Shown here: piece after piece, positions 43,280 through 50,850 of the stretch
How the letters are laid out: each line of letters opens with the position of its first letter
Position numbering within the stretch: the stretch's first letter is position 1
Assembly: GCF_009731355.2 (NCBI RefSeq)
Contig: NZ_AP022810.1
Location: 930,001-994,000, forward strand
Reading direction: 5' to 3'
DNA from: Desulfuromonas sp. AOP6
Lineage (GTDB): Bacteria > Desulfobacterota > Desulfuromonadia > Desulfuromonadales > SZUA-540
Length of the DNA: 64,000 bases
The notes under the pieces: model-generated
The model's input: the letters and a program-made list of their open reading frames with translations, nothing else
Databases searched by the model: none
Told to the model about the DNA's origin: nothing
Made by a program: the position numbers and the translations under genes

Positions 43280-45295
43280 ATGGGAAGAAAAAATAGGCAG
43301 ATCAAGACTCCCAGAAAAGAGAGTTCAGATGCCGTGCTGGTGAGCAAAGCCATGGACCTCTTCGGTCAGGGCGCCGTGACCCAGGCCATCTCTCTGCTGT
43401 CGGGTGAGGTGAACAGGGGAGGTAATCAGGCCAAGCTCTGGTATGCTCTTGGCTATATCTATCAGGGGGCAGGCAGGGACGAAGACGCCTTGCATTCCTA
43501 TAAGGAGGCTCTTGCGGCAGAGCCTTCGTTGGCGGAAGCCTGGAACAATCTCGGCTTGCTTTATGCGAAACGCGGCCGCAGGGCAGAGGCGGAAAATGCT
43601 TTTAAGCAAGCCTTGCAACATTCGGCCGGGATGCATGATGCGAGCATCAATTTAGGCCGTCTTCTTGTTGAGCAGGGTAGAGCGAAAGAGGCCGTCACGA
43701 TTTACCAGACGGCTCTCACGTCTTCGGATAAACCTGCGCAGCTCTGTTATGCCCTGGCGGTTGCCTACCGGGCTGTCAACCGCCCTGGGCAGGCTATTGT
43801 CTATCTGGAAGAAGCCCTGAGTCTTGCCCCTGATTATTCGCCTGGGCACAATCTCATGGGCGTTGTTCTCATGGATATGGGCATGGCCGAGGAGGCCCTG
43901 TCCCATTTCCATAAAGCTATCGAGATTACTCCCGACGATGATGGGCCACGGACAAACCTGGCCGGGCTGCTTCAGTCCCTGGGGAGGTTCCAGGAAGCGT
44001 ATGAGCAGGCCAGAGAGGCTGTTGCCCTGGCCCCTGAAAAGCCCCTGATTCACTCCAATCTGTTGTTTCTCATGAATTATCAGGAAGCCCTGAGTCGTGA
44101 TGAAATCTATGCCGAGCAACGTCGATGGAACGAACGCCATGCCTTGCCCGTGCTCCAGAAATCGGTGAGGCCTGAAACCGAACTGACGCGGGACAAAAAG
44201 CTCAGGATTGGCTATGTCTCGCCAGATTTCCGCTTCCACCCGGTCTGCTTCTTTATCACTCCCATCCTTTCCGGTTTTGACCGCAGTCACTTTGAAGTGT
44301 TCTGTTACTCCAATGTTTCCCGTCCGGATCAACAGACCGAAAAAATGAAAGAGTGGGCAACAGGTTGGCGGGACATCTGCGGGGTCCCTGATGAAGAGGT
44401 GGCCCAATGGATTCGTGACGATCGGATCGATATTCTGGTTGACCTTGCTGGACATTCTGGCGACAACCGGCTCCTGGTATTTGCCCATAAGGCGGCCCCA
44501 GTACAAATCACCTTTCTGGGGAACCCTGATGGGACCGGCATGGATGCCATGGATTACCGGATTACCGACTCCTGGTGTGATCCTGTCGGGCTGACGGAGT
44601 GTTTCCATGCCGAGAAATTGCTGCGCCTGCCTGGAAATTTTTTCTGCTATGCGCCGCCGTCCCCCGCGCCGGATATAGGCCCGCTTCCTTGTAGGCAAAA
44701 TGGCTACGTCACCTTTGGCAGTTTTAACAATTTTTCAAAAATTTCAGAAAATCTCCTCGGGATCTGGTCTGAAATTATGCAGGGTGTTCCCGAATCCCGT
44801 CTGGTATTTCAGGCTAAGCCTCTGACGGACAAGGGCAAGGTTTTAGAGCTGAAACGGTTCTTTGAAAGCAGAGGCGTCGCCGGCGATCGGATTCTGGCGA
44901 AGGGGAATACTTCTATTTCAGAGCATTTGAAATTAGTGACTCAAGTGGATATCGCCTTGGACAGCTTCCCTTGGAATGGGCATACGACCACCTGTCATAC
45001 CCTCTGGATGGGAGTGCCTGTCGTTTCCATGGCTGGTGAACGGGGGATATCTAGAATGGGTCTTTCTATTCTAGGCGGGCTGGGCCTTGAAAGGTTCGTT
45101 GCCTGCAATGTTTCTGACTATGTAAAGACAGCTGTGGACCTGAGTGGCAACCCAGGAGTTCTTGAGAACTTTCGCAAAAATATCCGCAGTGAAATTTTGA
45201 ATTCATCCTGGGGTAACTCCCTAACATATAACGAAACCCTGGAAAATCTGTTTCGTGATGTCTGGATAAAATATTGTGTGGAACATCAGGGATAA
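43280..45295 (+). CDS. TPR/OGT-like (SPINDLY family, GT41) protein glycosyltransferase
   Basis: The 671 residues have five to seven N-terminal TPR units (about 15-290: AWNNLGLLYAKRGRRAEAENAFKQAL and similar). A family-41 glycosyltransferase region follows (about 305-660), starting LRIGYVSPDFRFHPVCFF, with ILVDLAGHSGDNRLLVFAHKAAPVQITFLGNPDGTGMDAMDYRITD and VDIALDSFPWNGHTTTCHTLWMGVPVVSMAGE. These match the O-linked N-acetylglucosamine transferase catalytic region. Lying between fliW and flagellin, it is a good candidate for cytoplasmic O-glycosylation of flagellin, as shown for GT41-like enzymes in other bacteria; the substrate here is inferred. Confidence 0.9.
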   Translation: MGRKNRQIKTPRKESSDAVLVSKAMDLFGQGAVTQAISLLSGEVNRGGNQAKLWYALGYIYQGAGRDEDALHSYKEALAAEPSLAEAWNNLGLLYAKRGRRAEAENAFKQALQHSAGMHDASINLGRLLVEQGRAKEAVTIYQTALTSSDKPAQLCYALAVAYRAVNRPGQAIVYLEEALSLAPDYSPGHNLMGVVLMDMGMAEEALSHFHKAIEITPDDDGPRTNLAGLLQSLGRFQEAYEQAREAVALAPEKPLIHSNLLFLMNYQEALSRDEIYAEQRRWNERHALPVLQKSVRPETELTRDKKLRIGYVSPDFRFHPVCFFITPILSGFDRSHFEVFCYSNVSRPDQQTEKMKEWATGWRDICGVPDEEVAQWIRDDRIDILVDLAGHSGDNRLLVFAHKAAPVQITFLGNPDGTGMDAMDYRITDSWCDPVGLTECFHAEKLLRLPGNFFCYAPPSPAPDIGPLPCRQNGYVTFGSFNNFSKISENLLGIWSEIMQGVPESRLVFQAKPLTDKGKVLELKRFFESRGVAGDRILAKGNTSISEHLKLVTQVDIALDSFPWNGHTTTCHTLWMGVPVVSMAGERGISRMGLSILGGLGLERFVACNVSDYVKTAVDLSGNPGVLENFRKNIRSEILNSSWGNSLTYNETLENLFRDVWIKYCVEHQG

Positions 45296-45322
45296 AAAAA
45301 CAAAATCCCTTTCATTTTTCTC

Positions 45323-45350
45323 TAAAGCCTTTCGACAAAAGATCCGATAA
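45323..45350 (+). promoter_or_regulatory. Sigma-28 (FliA) promoter for flagellin
   Basis: TAAA (45323-45326), 16 bases, then TCCGATAA (45343-45350) fits the FliA consensus with one mismatch. Transcription from about 45357 would give a leader near 138 bases long before the flagellin ATG. Confidence 0.75.
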
Positions 45351-45360
45351 GAGTTTCAAG

Positions 45361-45418
45361 CCGAAAGAAATCTGCAAAAGGAGGTGAGGTTTATTAGTGA
45401 CCAATCGCGCTCTTTCGG
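45361..45418 (+). promoter_or_regulatory. Long-range stem in the flagellin leader enclosing an AGGAGG motif
   Basis: CCGAAAGA (45361-45368) and TCTTTCGG (45411-45418) can pair perfectly and enclose AAAGGAGG (45377-45384), a GGA-containing motif that could bind CsrA or act as a decoy ribosome site. A GTG 12 bases further on (45397) would open a 12-codon frame ending at 45435. Role unproven. Confidence 0.4.
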
Positions 45419-45450
45419 TTGAAAAAAGGCAGTAATCACCGTAAGCAAAA

Positions 45451-45464
45451 GGGCAAGGACGCCC
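45451..45464 (+). promoter_or_regulatory. Predicted CsrA-binding hairpin in the flagellin leader
   Basis: GGGC-AAGGAC-GCCC is a four-pair stem presenting GGA in a six-base loop, the preferred CsrA target. A second GGA lies in the Shine-Dalgarno CGGAGG (45481-45486) nine bases before the ATG. This two-site layout mirrors the known CsrA-controlled hag leader of Bacillus subtilis. Confidence 0.6.
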
Positions 45465-45494
45465 GCAAACACACACATCACGGAGGATAATGTT

Positions 45495-46319
45495 ATGGCA
45501 CTCGTAATCAACAGCAATATCGGTTCTCTCAACGCTCAACGCAATCTGAACTCCACTTCAAAAGGCATGAGCACCGCCATGCAGCGCCTCTCCTCGGGCC
45601 TGCGTATCAACAGCGCCAAGGATGACGCCGCCGGTCTGGCCATTTCCGACCGCATGACCGCCCAGATCCGCGGACTCAATCAGGCTGCCCGTAACGCTAA
45701 CGACGGTATCTCTCTGGCGCAGACTGCTGAAGGCGCTCTCTCTGAGACCACCAACATTCTGCAGCGCATGCGTGAACTGTCTGTTCAGTCAGCCAACGCC
45801 ACCAACTCTACGACTGACCGCGCTTCTCTGGATGCCGAATTCAAGCAGTTGATTTCTGAAATTGACCGTATCGCCACTGACACCGAGTTCAACGGCACCA
45901 AACTCCTCGACGGTACTTTTACCGCCCAGGCTTTCCAGGTCGGTGCAGATTCGGGTCAGACCATTTCTGTGGGAATTGCTGGTGCTACCGCTACGGCTCT
46001 CAGTGTTACTGACGCAGCTATTGGTGTTGACACTGCTTCAGGCGCCAGCGCATCTATTGCTGCCATCGATTCGGCTATCTCTACTGTCGACACCATCCGT
46101 GGCGACCTGGGTGCCGTGCAGAACCGTTTCGAGTCTACCATCGCCAACCTGCAGAATGTTTCTGAAAACGTCTCCGCTGCCCGCTCCCGCATCCTGGATG
46201 CGGACATCGCGGCCGAAACGTCCACAATGACCAAGTACAACATCCTGCAGCAGGCAGGGGTTTCGATCCTGGCTCAGGCCAACCAGACCCCTCAGCTGGC
46301 TCTTTCTCTTCTCGGTTAA
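45495..46319 (+). CDS. fliC: Flagellin FliC
   Basis: Flagellin is the filament subunit. The 274 residues have the N-terminal D0/D1 region ([51 protein letters not shown]), a short central part rich in Ala, Ser and Thr (about 145-195) with no large D2/D3 domains, and the C-terminal [56 protein letters not shown]. The Ser/Thr-rich centre gives many possible O-glycosylation sites, relevant to the two glycosyltransferases nearby. Confidence 0.98.
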   Translation: MALVINSNIGSLNAQRNLNSTSKGMSTAMQRLSSGLRINSAKDDAAGLAISDRMTAQIRGLNQAARNANDGISLAQTAEGALSETTNILQRMRELSVQSANATNSTTDRASLDAEFKQLISEIDRIATDTEFNGTKLLDGTFTAQAFQVGADSGQTISVGIAGATATALSVTDAAIGVDTASGASASIAAIDSAISTVDTIRGDLGAVQNRFESTIANLQNVSENVSAARSRILDADIAAETSTMTKYNILQQAGVSILAQANQTPQLALSLLG

Positions 46320-46342
46320 TCGGGAGAACCACATGTGAGATC

Positions 46343-46369
46343 GGGGGCCGGTTTACCGGCCCCCATTTT
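46343..46369 (+). terminator. Terminator after flagellin
   Basis: GGGGGCCGG (46343-46351), loop TTTA, CCGGCCCCC (46356-46364), then ATTTTT. A very stable nine-pair stem that would end the abundant flagellin transcript and reduce read-through into flaG-fliD. Confidence 0.9.
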
Positions 46370-46393
46370 TCCCGTTGGTAGGAGGAGAGGACC

Positions 46394-46738
46394 ATGAAAG
46401 TTGAATCTGTCGCAGTTCAAGGGATGTCCCAATTCAAGGAGAGGGAGGCCGCTGAAGTTGAGAAGATCGAGCGGCAGAACCCTCAGGATTCCTCCTCGTC
46501 ATCGGGGGACAAACAGAAAGTACCGCCCGAACAAGTTCTGACCAAGATCAAGGAACTGACTCAGGACGGGGCTTACAGCGTGCGTTTTGAAATGGATGAT
46601 GCGACCCAGAAACTGATCATCCGACTCGTAGACCCGACTACCGGTGAAATGATCCGGCAGATCCCGCCCGAAGAAATTCTTGGAAACGTTAAACACCTGA
46701 AGACCCTGCGCGGCAACCTGGTCGATTCGGCAAGTTAA
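46394..46738 (+). CDS. flaG: FlaG family protein
   Basis: The 114 residues have a variable N-terminus and the conserved C-terminal FlaG pattern AYSVRFEMDDATQKLIIRLVDPTTGEMIRQIPPEEIL. FlaG proteins influence filament length in some polarly flagellated bacteria and usually precede fliD, as here. AGGAGGAGAGG precedes the ATG. No promoter is evident in the 24 bases after the flagellin terminator. Confidence 0.92.
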   Translation: MKVESVAVQGMSQFKEREAAEVEKIERQNPQDSSSSSGDKQKVPPEQVLTKIKELTQDGAYSVRFEMDDATQKLIIRLVDPTTGEMIRQIPPEEILGNVKHLKTLRGNLVDSAS

Positions 46739-46756
46739 GCAGAGGCGGAGGTAGGT

Positions 46757-48076
46757 ATGTCCATAACATTCGGCGGATTGGCTACAGGCCTGGATACCAA
46801 CGCCATTATCGATGCGTTGATGGAGATCGAGCGGAGACCCATTGATCGTCTGGAGCGGGAACAGAGTTACCTCAAGAGCCGCTTGGATGCCTTCAAGAGT
46901 TTTGATGGTATTCTGTCCAAGTTGCAGGGTAAGTTCGAGGCTCTTGATACCCAGGATGAGGTCCGTTCCTATACCGCAAAAGCCGGATCCGATGAATTCT
47001 TCGGTGTGTCGACCTCCGGCACGGCACTTCCCGGCAATTACCAGATCGAAGTTCAGAACCTGGCTCAGCTGCAAAAAGACGTCAGTGGCGGTTACGCCAG
47101 TTCTTCAGAAGCGTCTTTCGGGCAGGGGACGATTACCATCAATGGTGTTGATATCGCCTATGACGGCGATTCGCTCAGCAGCTTGATTGACAAGATTAAC
47201 CTGGCCAATACCGGCGATACGCCGACGGGTGTTTCAGCCTCGATCATCAACGACGGGGTTACCGGGTACCGCATGGTTCTGACAGGGGACGATGCCTCTA
47301 CAAGCTTTACGGTCAGTGGGAACGAGACAAGCGCGGGTGCGTATGCTGCTCCTGCTTTCAGCAACGTTCAGGTGGCCATGCAGGCCTCCATTCTCGTCGA
47401 TAATATTCAGATCAAAAGCAACACGAATACTTTTGATGAGGCCATTCCCGGGATCACGCTAGATCTGACCAAGGCCAATGCGCTTGGGGAAAAGACCAGT
47501 CTCAACATCGCTGTTGATAAGGAGGCGGTCAAGACAAAGATCAACGATTTCGTCAAGGCCTACAATGAAGTGTTTGAGTTTATCGCCAAACAGTCTGAAG
47601 CCGATTGGGGCAAAGATTCCAGCTTTCGCAGCGTCAAGCGCAACCTTCAGAACATGCTCACCGCACCCGTAGGCGTTTCCGGTAGCTATACCATGTTGTC
47701 ACAGCTGGGTCTGAAGACGGAACGTGACGGTACCCTGACGGTGAACGATACCACGTTGACCGAAGCCATTGAAAACGATCTTGACGGTGTCGCCAAATTG
47801 CTGGCGGGTGAGTCGGGGATTGATGGAGTCAGCACTCTGTTTAAAGGCTATCTGGATAGCATCACCGACAGTCTGGATGGCATTTTGGCCAGTCGCAAGG
47901 AGAGCACCGACAGCAGCCTTCGTCGAATCGATCTCAATCTCCTGAGGCTTGAGGGTCGCATGGAACAGAAAGAGAAAAACCTTCGGGCTCAATACAGCGC
48001 CCTGGAAGACCTCGTCTCTTCCATGAACTCCCAAAGTGCTTATCTCTCGCAGCAATTAAACGCCTTGAACGCCTGA
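46757..48076 (+). CDS. fliD: Filament cap protein FliD
   Basis: FliD caps the growing filament and helps flagellin fold into it. The 439 residues open ITFGGLATGLDTNAIIDALMEIERRPIDRLEREQSYLKSRLDAFKSFDGILSKLQ, contain the central domains (TITINGVDIAYDGDSLSSLIDKIN), and end with a coiled coil (RIDLNLLRLEGRMEQKEKNLRAQYSALEDLVSSMNSQSAYLSQQL). Length is typical. Confidence 0.96.
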   Translation: MSITFGGLATGLDTNAIIDALMEIERRPIDRLEREQSYLKSRLDAFKSFDGILSKLQGKFEALDTQDEVRSYTAKAGSDEFFGVSTSGTALPGNYQIEVQNLAQLQKDVSGGYASSSEASFGQGTITINGVDIAYDGDSLSSLIDKINLANTGDTPTGVSASIINDGVTGYRMVLTGDDASTSFTVSGNETSAGAYAAPAFSNVQVAMQASILVDNIQIKSNTNTFDEAIPGITLDLTKANALGEKTSLNIAVDKEAVKTKINDFVKAYNEVFEFIAKQSEADWGKDSSFRSVKRNLQNMLTAPVGVSGSYTMLSQLGLKTERDGTLTVNDTTLTEAIENDLDGVAKLLAGESGIDGVSTLFKGYLDSITDSLDGILASRKESTDSSLRRIDLNLLRLEGRMEQKEKNLRAQYSALEDLVSSMNSQSAYLSQQLNALNA

Positions 48077-48095
48077 ATCTAGTGTGGAGTTGATC

Positions 48096-48548
48096 ATGAA
48101 TGCTTATTTTAACCAATATCAAAACACCCAGGTTTCTACGGCTTCACGAGAGCAGATCCTGCTTATGCTCTACGATGGAGCTATCCGTTTTGTCCGGCAG
48201 GCCGAAGAGGCCATGCTGGACAAAAATTTCAGTAAAAAAACGCAGATGATCAACAAAGCCATGGCCATTATCAGTGAGTTTTCCGCCACCCTTGACTTTG
48301 AAGTAGGCGGCGAAATCGCCCATAACCTTTATGCCTTGTACGACTATATGAACCGAGAGCTGATCAAGGGAAATATCAGCAATGATCCCGGTCATCTGCA
48401 GATCGTTCATAAGCTTTTGACCGAGTTGAGGGAAACCTGGGCCGAAGCCGTGGAAATTTATCGCAAGGAAAAAATGGCCGATAAAAATGTCACGGCATCC
48501 TCCCAGAAAAGTATAAGCGAAGGGCGAACCCTGGCGGTGTCGCTGTAG
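48096..48548 (+). CDS. fliS: Flagellin export chaperone FliS
   Basis: FliS binds the C-terminus of flagellin before export. I choose the ATG at 48096, six bases after GGAG; a GTG at 48084 overlaps that site. The 150 residues show YQNTQVSTASREQILLMLYDGAIRFVRQAEEAM and LYALYDYMNRELIKGNISNDPGHLQIVHKLLTELRETWAEA, the family hallmark. In CsrA-FliW systems FliS can also affect flagellin feedback. Confidence 0.96.
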   Translation: MNAYFNQYQNTQVSTASREQILLMLYDGAIRFVRQAEEAMLDKNFSKKTQMINKAMAIISEFSATLDFEVGGEIAHNLYALYDYMNRELIKGNISNDPGHLQIVHKLLTELRETWAEAVEIYRKEKMADKNVTASSQKSISEGRTLAVSL

Positions 48549-48571
48549 TCGCAAAACCGGGGGAGAAGACA

Positions 48572-49063
48572 ATGACCAACGCGATGAGCATGGAAGACAG
48601 GTTGCTTGAAAAAGGAGAGACCTTTTTTGCGAAAGGATCCCTCGATCTGGCCGTACAGATGTTTCGAGAGGTGTTGGATTTGAATCCACGCCGAAAAGAG
48701 GCGCACAACAATCTGGGGTGCGTTTTTTTCGAACAGGGAGTGCTGGACAAGGCGGAAGAGAATCTTCTCAGGGCTTATGCTCAGGACTGTGACTATCTCA
48801 ATGCCGTCGATAACCTCTCTGAACTGTACAAGCAGATGAAAAATCATCGTCGTGAACTGTTCTTTCGGCAGGAGGCAGTCAAAATCGAACAGGATAATCC
48901 TGCCCGCTGGAATGCTCTGGCGCTGTGCTGGCTTGAACTGGGCAATGCCGCCGAAGTGCAGAAGGCTTTTGAGAAATCCCTTTCTCTCCATGGTGACCAG
49001 CCGCAGATTCGTACCTTGCTTGACGAACTGGTCTCAATCGGGGCTGAAGCCGCCGCCGTGTGA
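48572..49063 (+). CDS. Small TPR protein in the filament-cap operon
   Basis: The 163 residues consist of three to four TPR units (LEKGETFFAKGSLDLAVQMFREVLDLNPRRKEAHNNLGCVFFEQGVLDKAEENLLRAY). No signal peptide is seen, so it is probably cytoplasmic. It lies between fliS and a putative chaperone. It may be an adaptor in filament assembly or modification, which is inference; TPR units alone do not define a function. Confidence 0.8.
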   Translation: MTNAMSMEDRLLEKGETFFAKGSLDLAVQMFREVLDLNPRRKEAHNNLGCVFFEQGVLDKAEENLLRAYAQDCDYLNAVDNLSELYKQMKNHRRELFFRQEAVKIEQDNPARWNALALCWLELGNAAEVQKAFEKSLSLHGDQPQIRTLLDELVSIGAEAAAV

Positions 49064-49106
49064 GATGTGGATTGAAGTGCAAAGCCGTCAGGACAGAGAG
49101 GGCCAT

Positions 49107-49502
49107 ATGGAACTGTTGTTGCGTCAGTCGTTGACCGGCTACCAGGAACTCTTTGCTTTGAATGAAGAAATCCTGGTCATGGACATTCAATCTGGTCCTG
49201 AAGCCATTGATGTGTATTCTCGTCGACTAAAGGACCTGCTCGTCGAAATTAAAAATTGCGACAAAAGTGTCGAGACAGCCCTGCTAGAAGAATCGCCCAC
49301 AATAAGTCGTCAATGGCTCCTGCAGCGCCAGGAGCTTATGCAGCGCATCGAGGCGCAGAACCGGTTGATTTCTGAAAAGATCCGTGGCATGATGTCCGTC
49401 ATTTCGGCCGAAATCGGACAGTTGCGAGGGGGGATGACGGCCATGTCGGGTTACCATGGTGATCGTGACCATAAAGGCAGTGTTCTTAAGGACTCCTGCT
49501 GA
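49107..49502 (+). CDS. Putative flagellar export chaperone (FliT/FlgN-like helical protein)
   Basis: The 131 residues are almost entirely helical (MELLLRQSLTGYQELFALNEEILVMDI; WLLQRQELMQRIEAQNRLISEKIRGMMSVI), similar in size and character to FliT/FlgN-type chaperones, which are poorly conserved. I prefer the ATG at 49107 after GAGAGGG; an in-frame ATG at 49065, two bases after the previous stop, would add 14 residues. Position after fliD-fliS fits a FliD chaperone. Confidence 0.6.
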   Translation: MELLLRQSLTGYQELFALNEEILVMDIQSGPEAIDVYSRRLKDLLVEIKNCDKSVETALLEESPTISRQWLLQRQELMQRIEAQNRLISEKIRGMMSVISAEIGQLRGGMTAMSGYHGDRDHKGSVLKDSC

Positions 49503-49538
49503 TTCTCCTCTCAAGATGTTTCCACCAAGGATCAATCT

Positions 49539-50213
49539 GTGTCCTCCCTAACACTGCTTACTCACTTGCAAGAGTCCAAGGTCGTGCGTGTTTTCGTCCC
49601 CTTGAAAAACGGGGACAAGAAACGACTGGACGGTGTGGCCAAGGTCGTGAAAGATACTTTGGTCGAGGTGAGTTTCGTCCCCGATCAACTCCCCGTTGCT
49701 GACATAGAACCTGCCCAAAAAGCCCTGATTTCCCTGGACACCGGTGATGGCACCTTTTCGTTGAACTGTTCGATTGAGCAGGTTGTCAGTGATGAGAAGC
49801 TGTTGCTGATGGCGACCGAATCGATCAGTCATGAACAAAAACGCGAGTGGTTTCGGGTCGATGCCGCATTTGTTGTGAAATATTGGCCGGTTACCGAAAA
49901 AGGGGCCCCCAACGGCGATACTGCCATGGGTGAGACCATTGATGTCAGTGGTGGCGGTGTGCGTATCGCGGTCAAAGAGTGTTTGCCCGTGAGAACGCGT
50001 CTGCGCCTGGAGATTGAGATGACCGAACCTCATAATAATATCACCTGTATCGGGCGGGTCATGCGGGTGATCCGCACTTTCAGTGGCCGTTCGCAGATGG
50101 GGGTGCAGTTTGAGGATATTGAGAACGACGAAAGGGATAAAATCGTCTCGTTTTGTCTGGCCGAACAGCGGCGTCAGTTGCGCTTGAAGGTGCAGGTGGT
50201 GGGGACGGTTTAG
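49539..50213 (+). CDS. PilZ-domain c-di-GMP-binding protein (YcgR-like)
   Basis: The 224-residue product starts at a GTG (49539). An N-terminal YcgR-like beta domain (about 1-105) is followed by a PilZ domain with the two c-di-GMP motifs: RxxxR in KREWFRVDA and DxSxxG in DVSGGGVRIAV. FSGRSQMGVQFEDIENDERDKIVSFCLAEQRR is the normal C-terminal part. Such proteins slow or brake the motor when c-di-GMP is high. It is the last gene of the cap operon, near a diguanylate cyclase. Confidence 0.9.
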   Translation: MSSLTLLTHLQESKVVRVFVPLKNGDKKRLDGVAKVVKDTLVEVSFVPDQLPVADIEPAQKALISLDTGDGTFSLNCSIEQVVSDEKLLLMATESISHEQKREWFRVDAAFVVKYWPVTEKGAPNGDTAMGETIDVSGGGVRIAVKECLPVRTRLRLEIEMTEPHNNITCIGRVMRVIRTFSGRSQMGVQFEDIENDERDKIVSFCLAEQRRQLRLKVQVVGTV

Positions 50214-50240
50214 CGATTTATTCGTAATATGTTTGTTAGG

Positions 50241-50269
50241 GCCTCTGCCGTCATGGTGGGGGCTTTTTT
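50241..50269 (+). terminator. Terminator of the flaG-fliD-PilZ operon
   Basis: GCCTCTGCC (50241-50249) and GGTGGGGGC (50255-50263) pair with some G-T wobbles over a five-base loop, followed directly by six T residues. Confidence 0.7.
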
Positions 50270-50732
50270 AATTTGTGAAATGTGGGAAAACCATTAAGAC
50301 CGGCGGGTTGCGCCCCGCCATGACGCCTTCCTTTTCTTGCTCGTCCAAGAAAAGGAAGCAAAAGAAGGACGCCCGGCTCCTTGCCCTGCGGGTTCCCTGC
50401 GCTCCGCCGCCCGACCGGGGGCAGGCAAAAACTCGCTGCGCTCAAACATTTGCCTGCCTCTTCCCGGCCGCTCGGCTACGCTCCGGCTTCGTCACACGGG
50501 GTGAGAAGCAGAAAGCCCCCCCCCCTGAGAACTCGCCTTCGAGGGGCGGAGGTTTCGGGAAAAGCCGTGAACTTAAGCGCAGCGCATGTGAACGGCCCCG
50601 AAACATCTGTCCGTCGAAGGGAACCTGCGCCAGCAGGCGAGTGAACCGGGGGCGCCCTTTGGGTCCAACCCTTTGGGCGAAAAAAGGGTTGGGCGGCGTC
50701 AGGGGCCGCGACCCCTGGTTTTTAAAAATATT
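50270..50732. other. GC-rich noncoding block with several inverted repeats
   Basis: No convincing gene is present: open frames here lack Shine-Dalgarno sites, show no family motifs and are rich in Pro, Arg and Ala on either strand. Inverted repeats include the 13-bp pair at 50327-50358, CCAACCCTTT with AAGGGTTGG near 50668-50695, and CAGGGG with CCCCTG near 50700-50717. The style resembles large repeated intergenic elements of proteobacteria. It could be a decayed repeat or a structured RNA. Confidence 0.55.
50327..50358. repeat. Perfect 13-bp inverted repeat in the noncoding block
   Basis: CTTCCTTTTCTTG (50327-50339) and CAAGAAAAGGAAG (50346-50358) pair perfectly around a six-base loop CTCGTC. 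It is the first and clearest of several hairpins in the noncoding stretch to 50730 and is not followed by a T-run. Confidence 0.8.
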
Positions 50733-50734
50733 TA

Positions 50735-50833
50735 GCCACGAATAAAGGCAGATAAGGGCAAATGAAGGCTTGGGGTAAATCCTAAATCGGATCTCAAGAC
50801 CTTCATTCGTGTCCATTGGCTCTTATTCGTGGC
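50735..50833. repeat. Palindromic intergenic element with CCACGAA ends
   Basis: GCCACGAATAA (50735-50745) and TTATTCGTGGC (50823-50833) are perfect inverted ends. Inside them AATGAAGG (50761-50768) pairs with CCTTCATT (50800-50807). The whole 99 bases can fold into one long hairpin. The ends share CCACGAA with the element at 35266-35342. It is placed just after the 3' end of the diguanylate cyclase gene. Confidence 0.65.
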
Positions 50834-50850
50834 AAAAAGACTGCATCCTC

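Noticed and set aside
50275-50816. Open frames on both strands in the noncoding block
   Set aside because: Overlapping on opposite strands, no Shine-Dalgarno, low-complexity Pro/Arg-rich products, and the DNA is dominated by inverted repeats.
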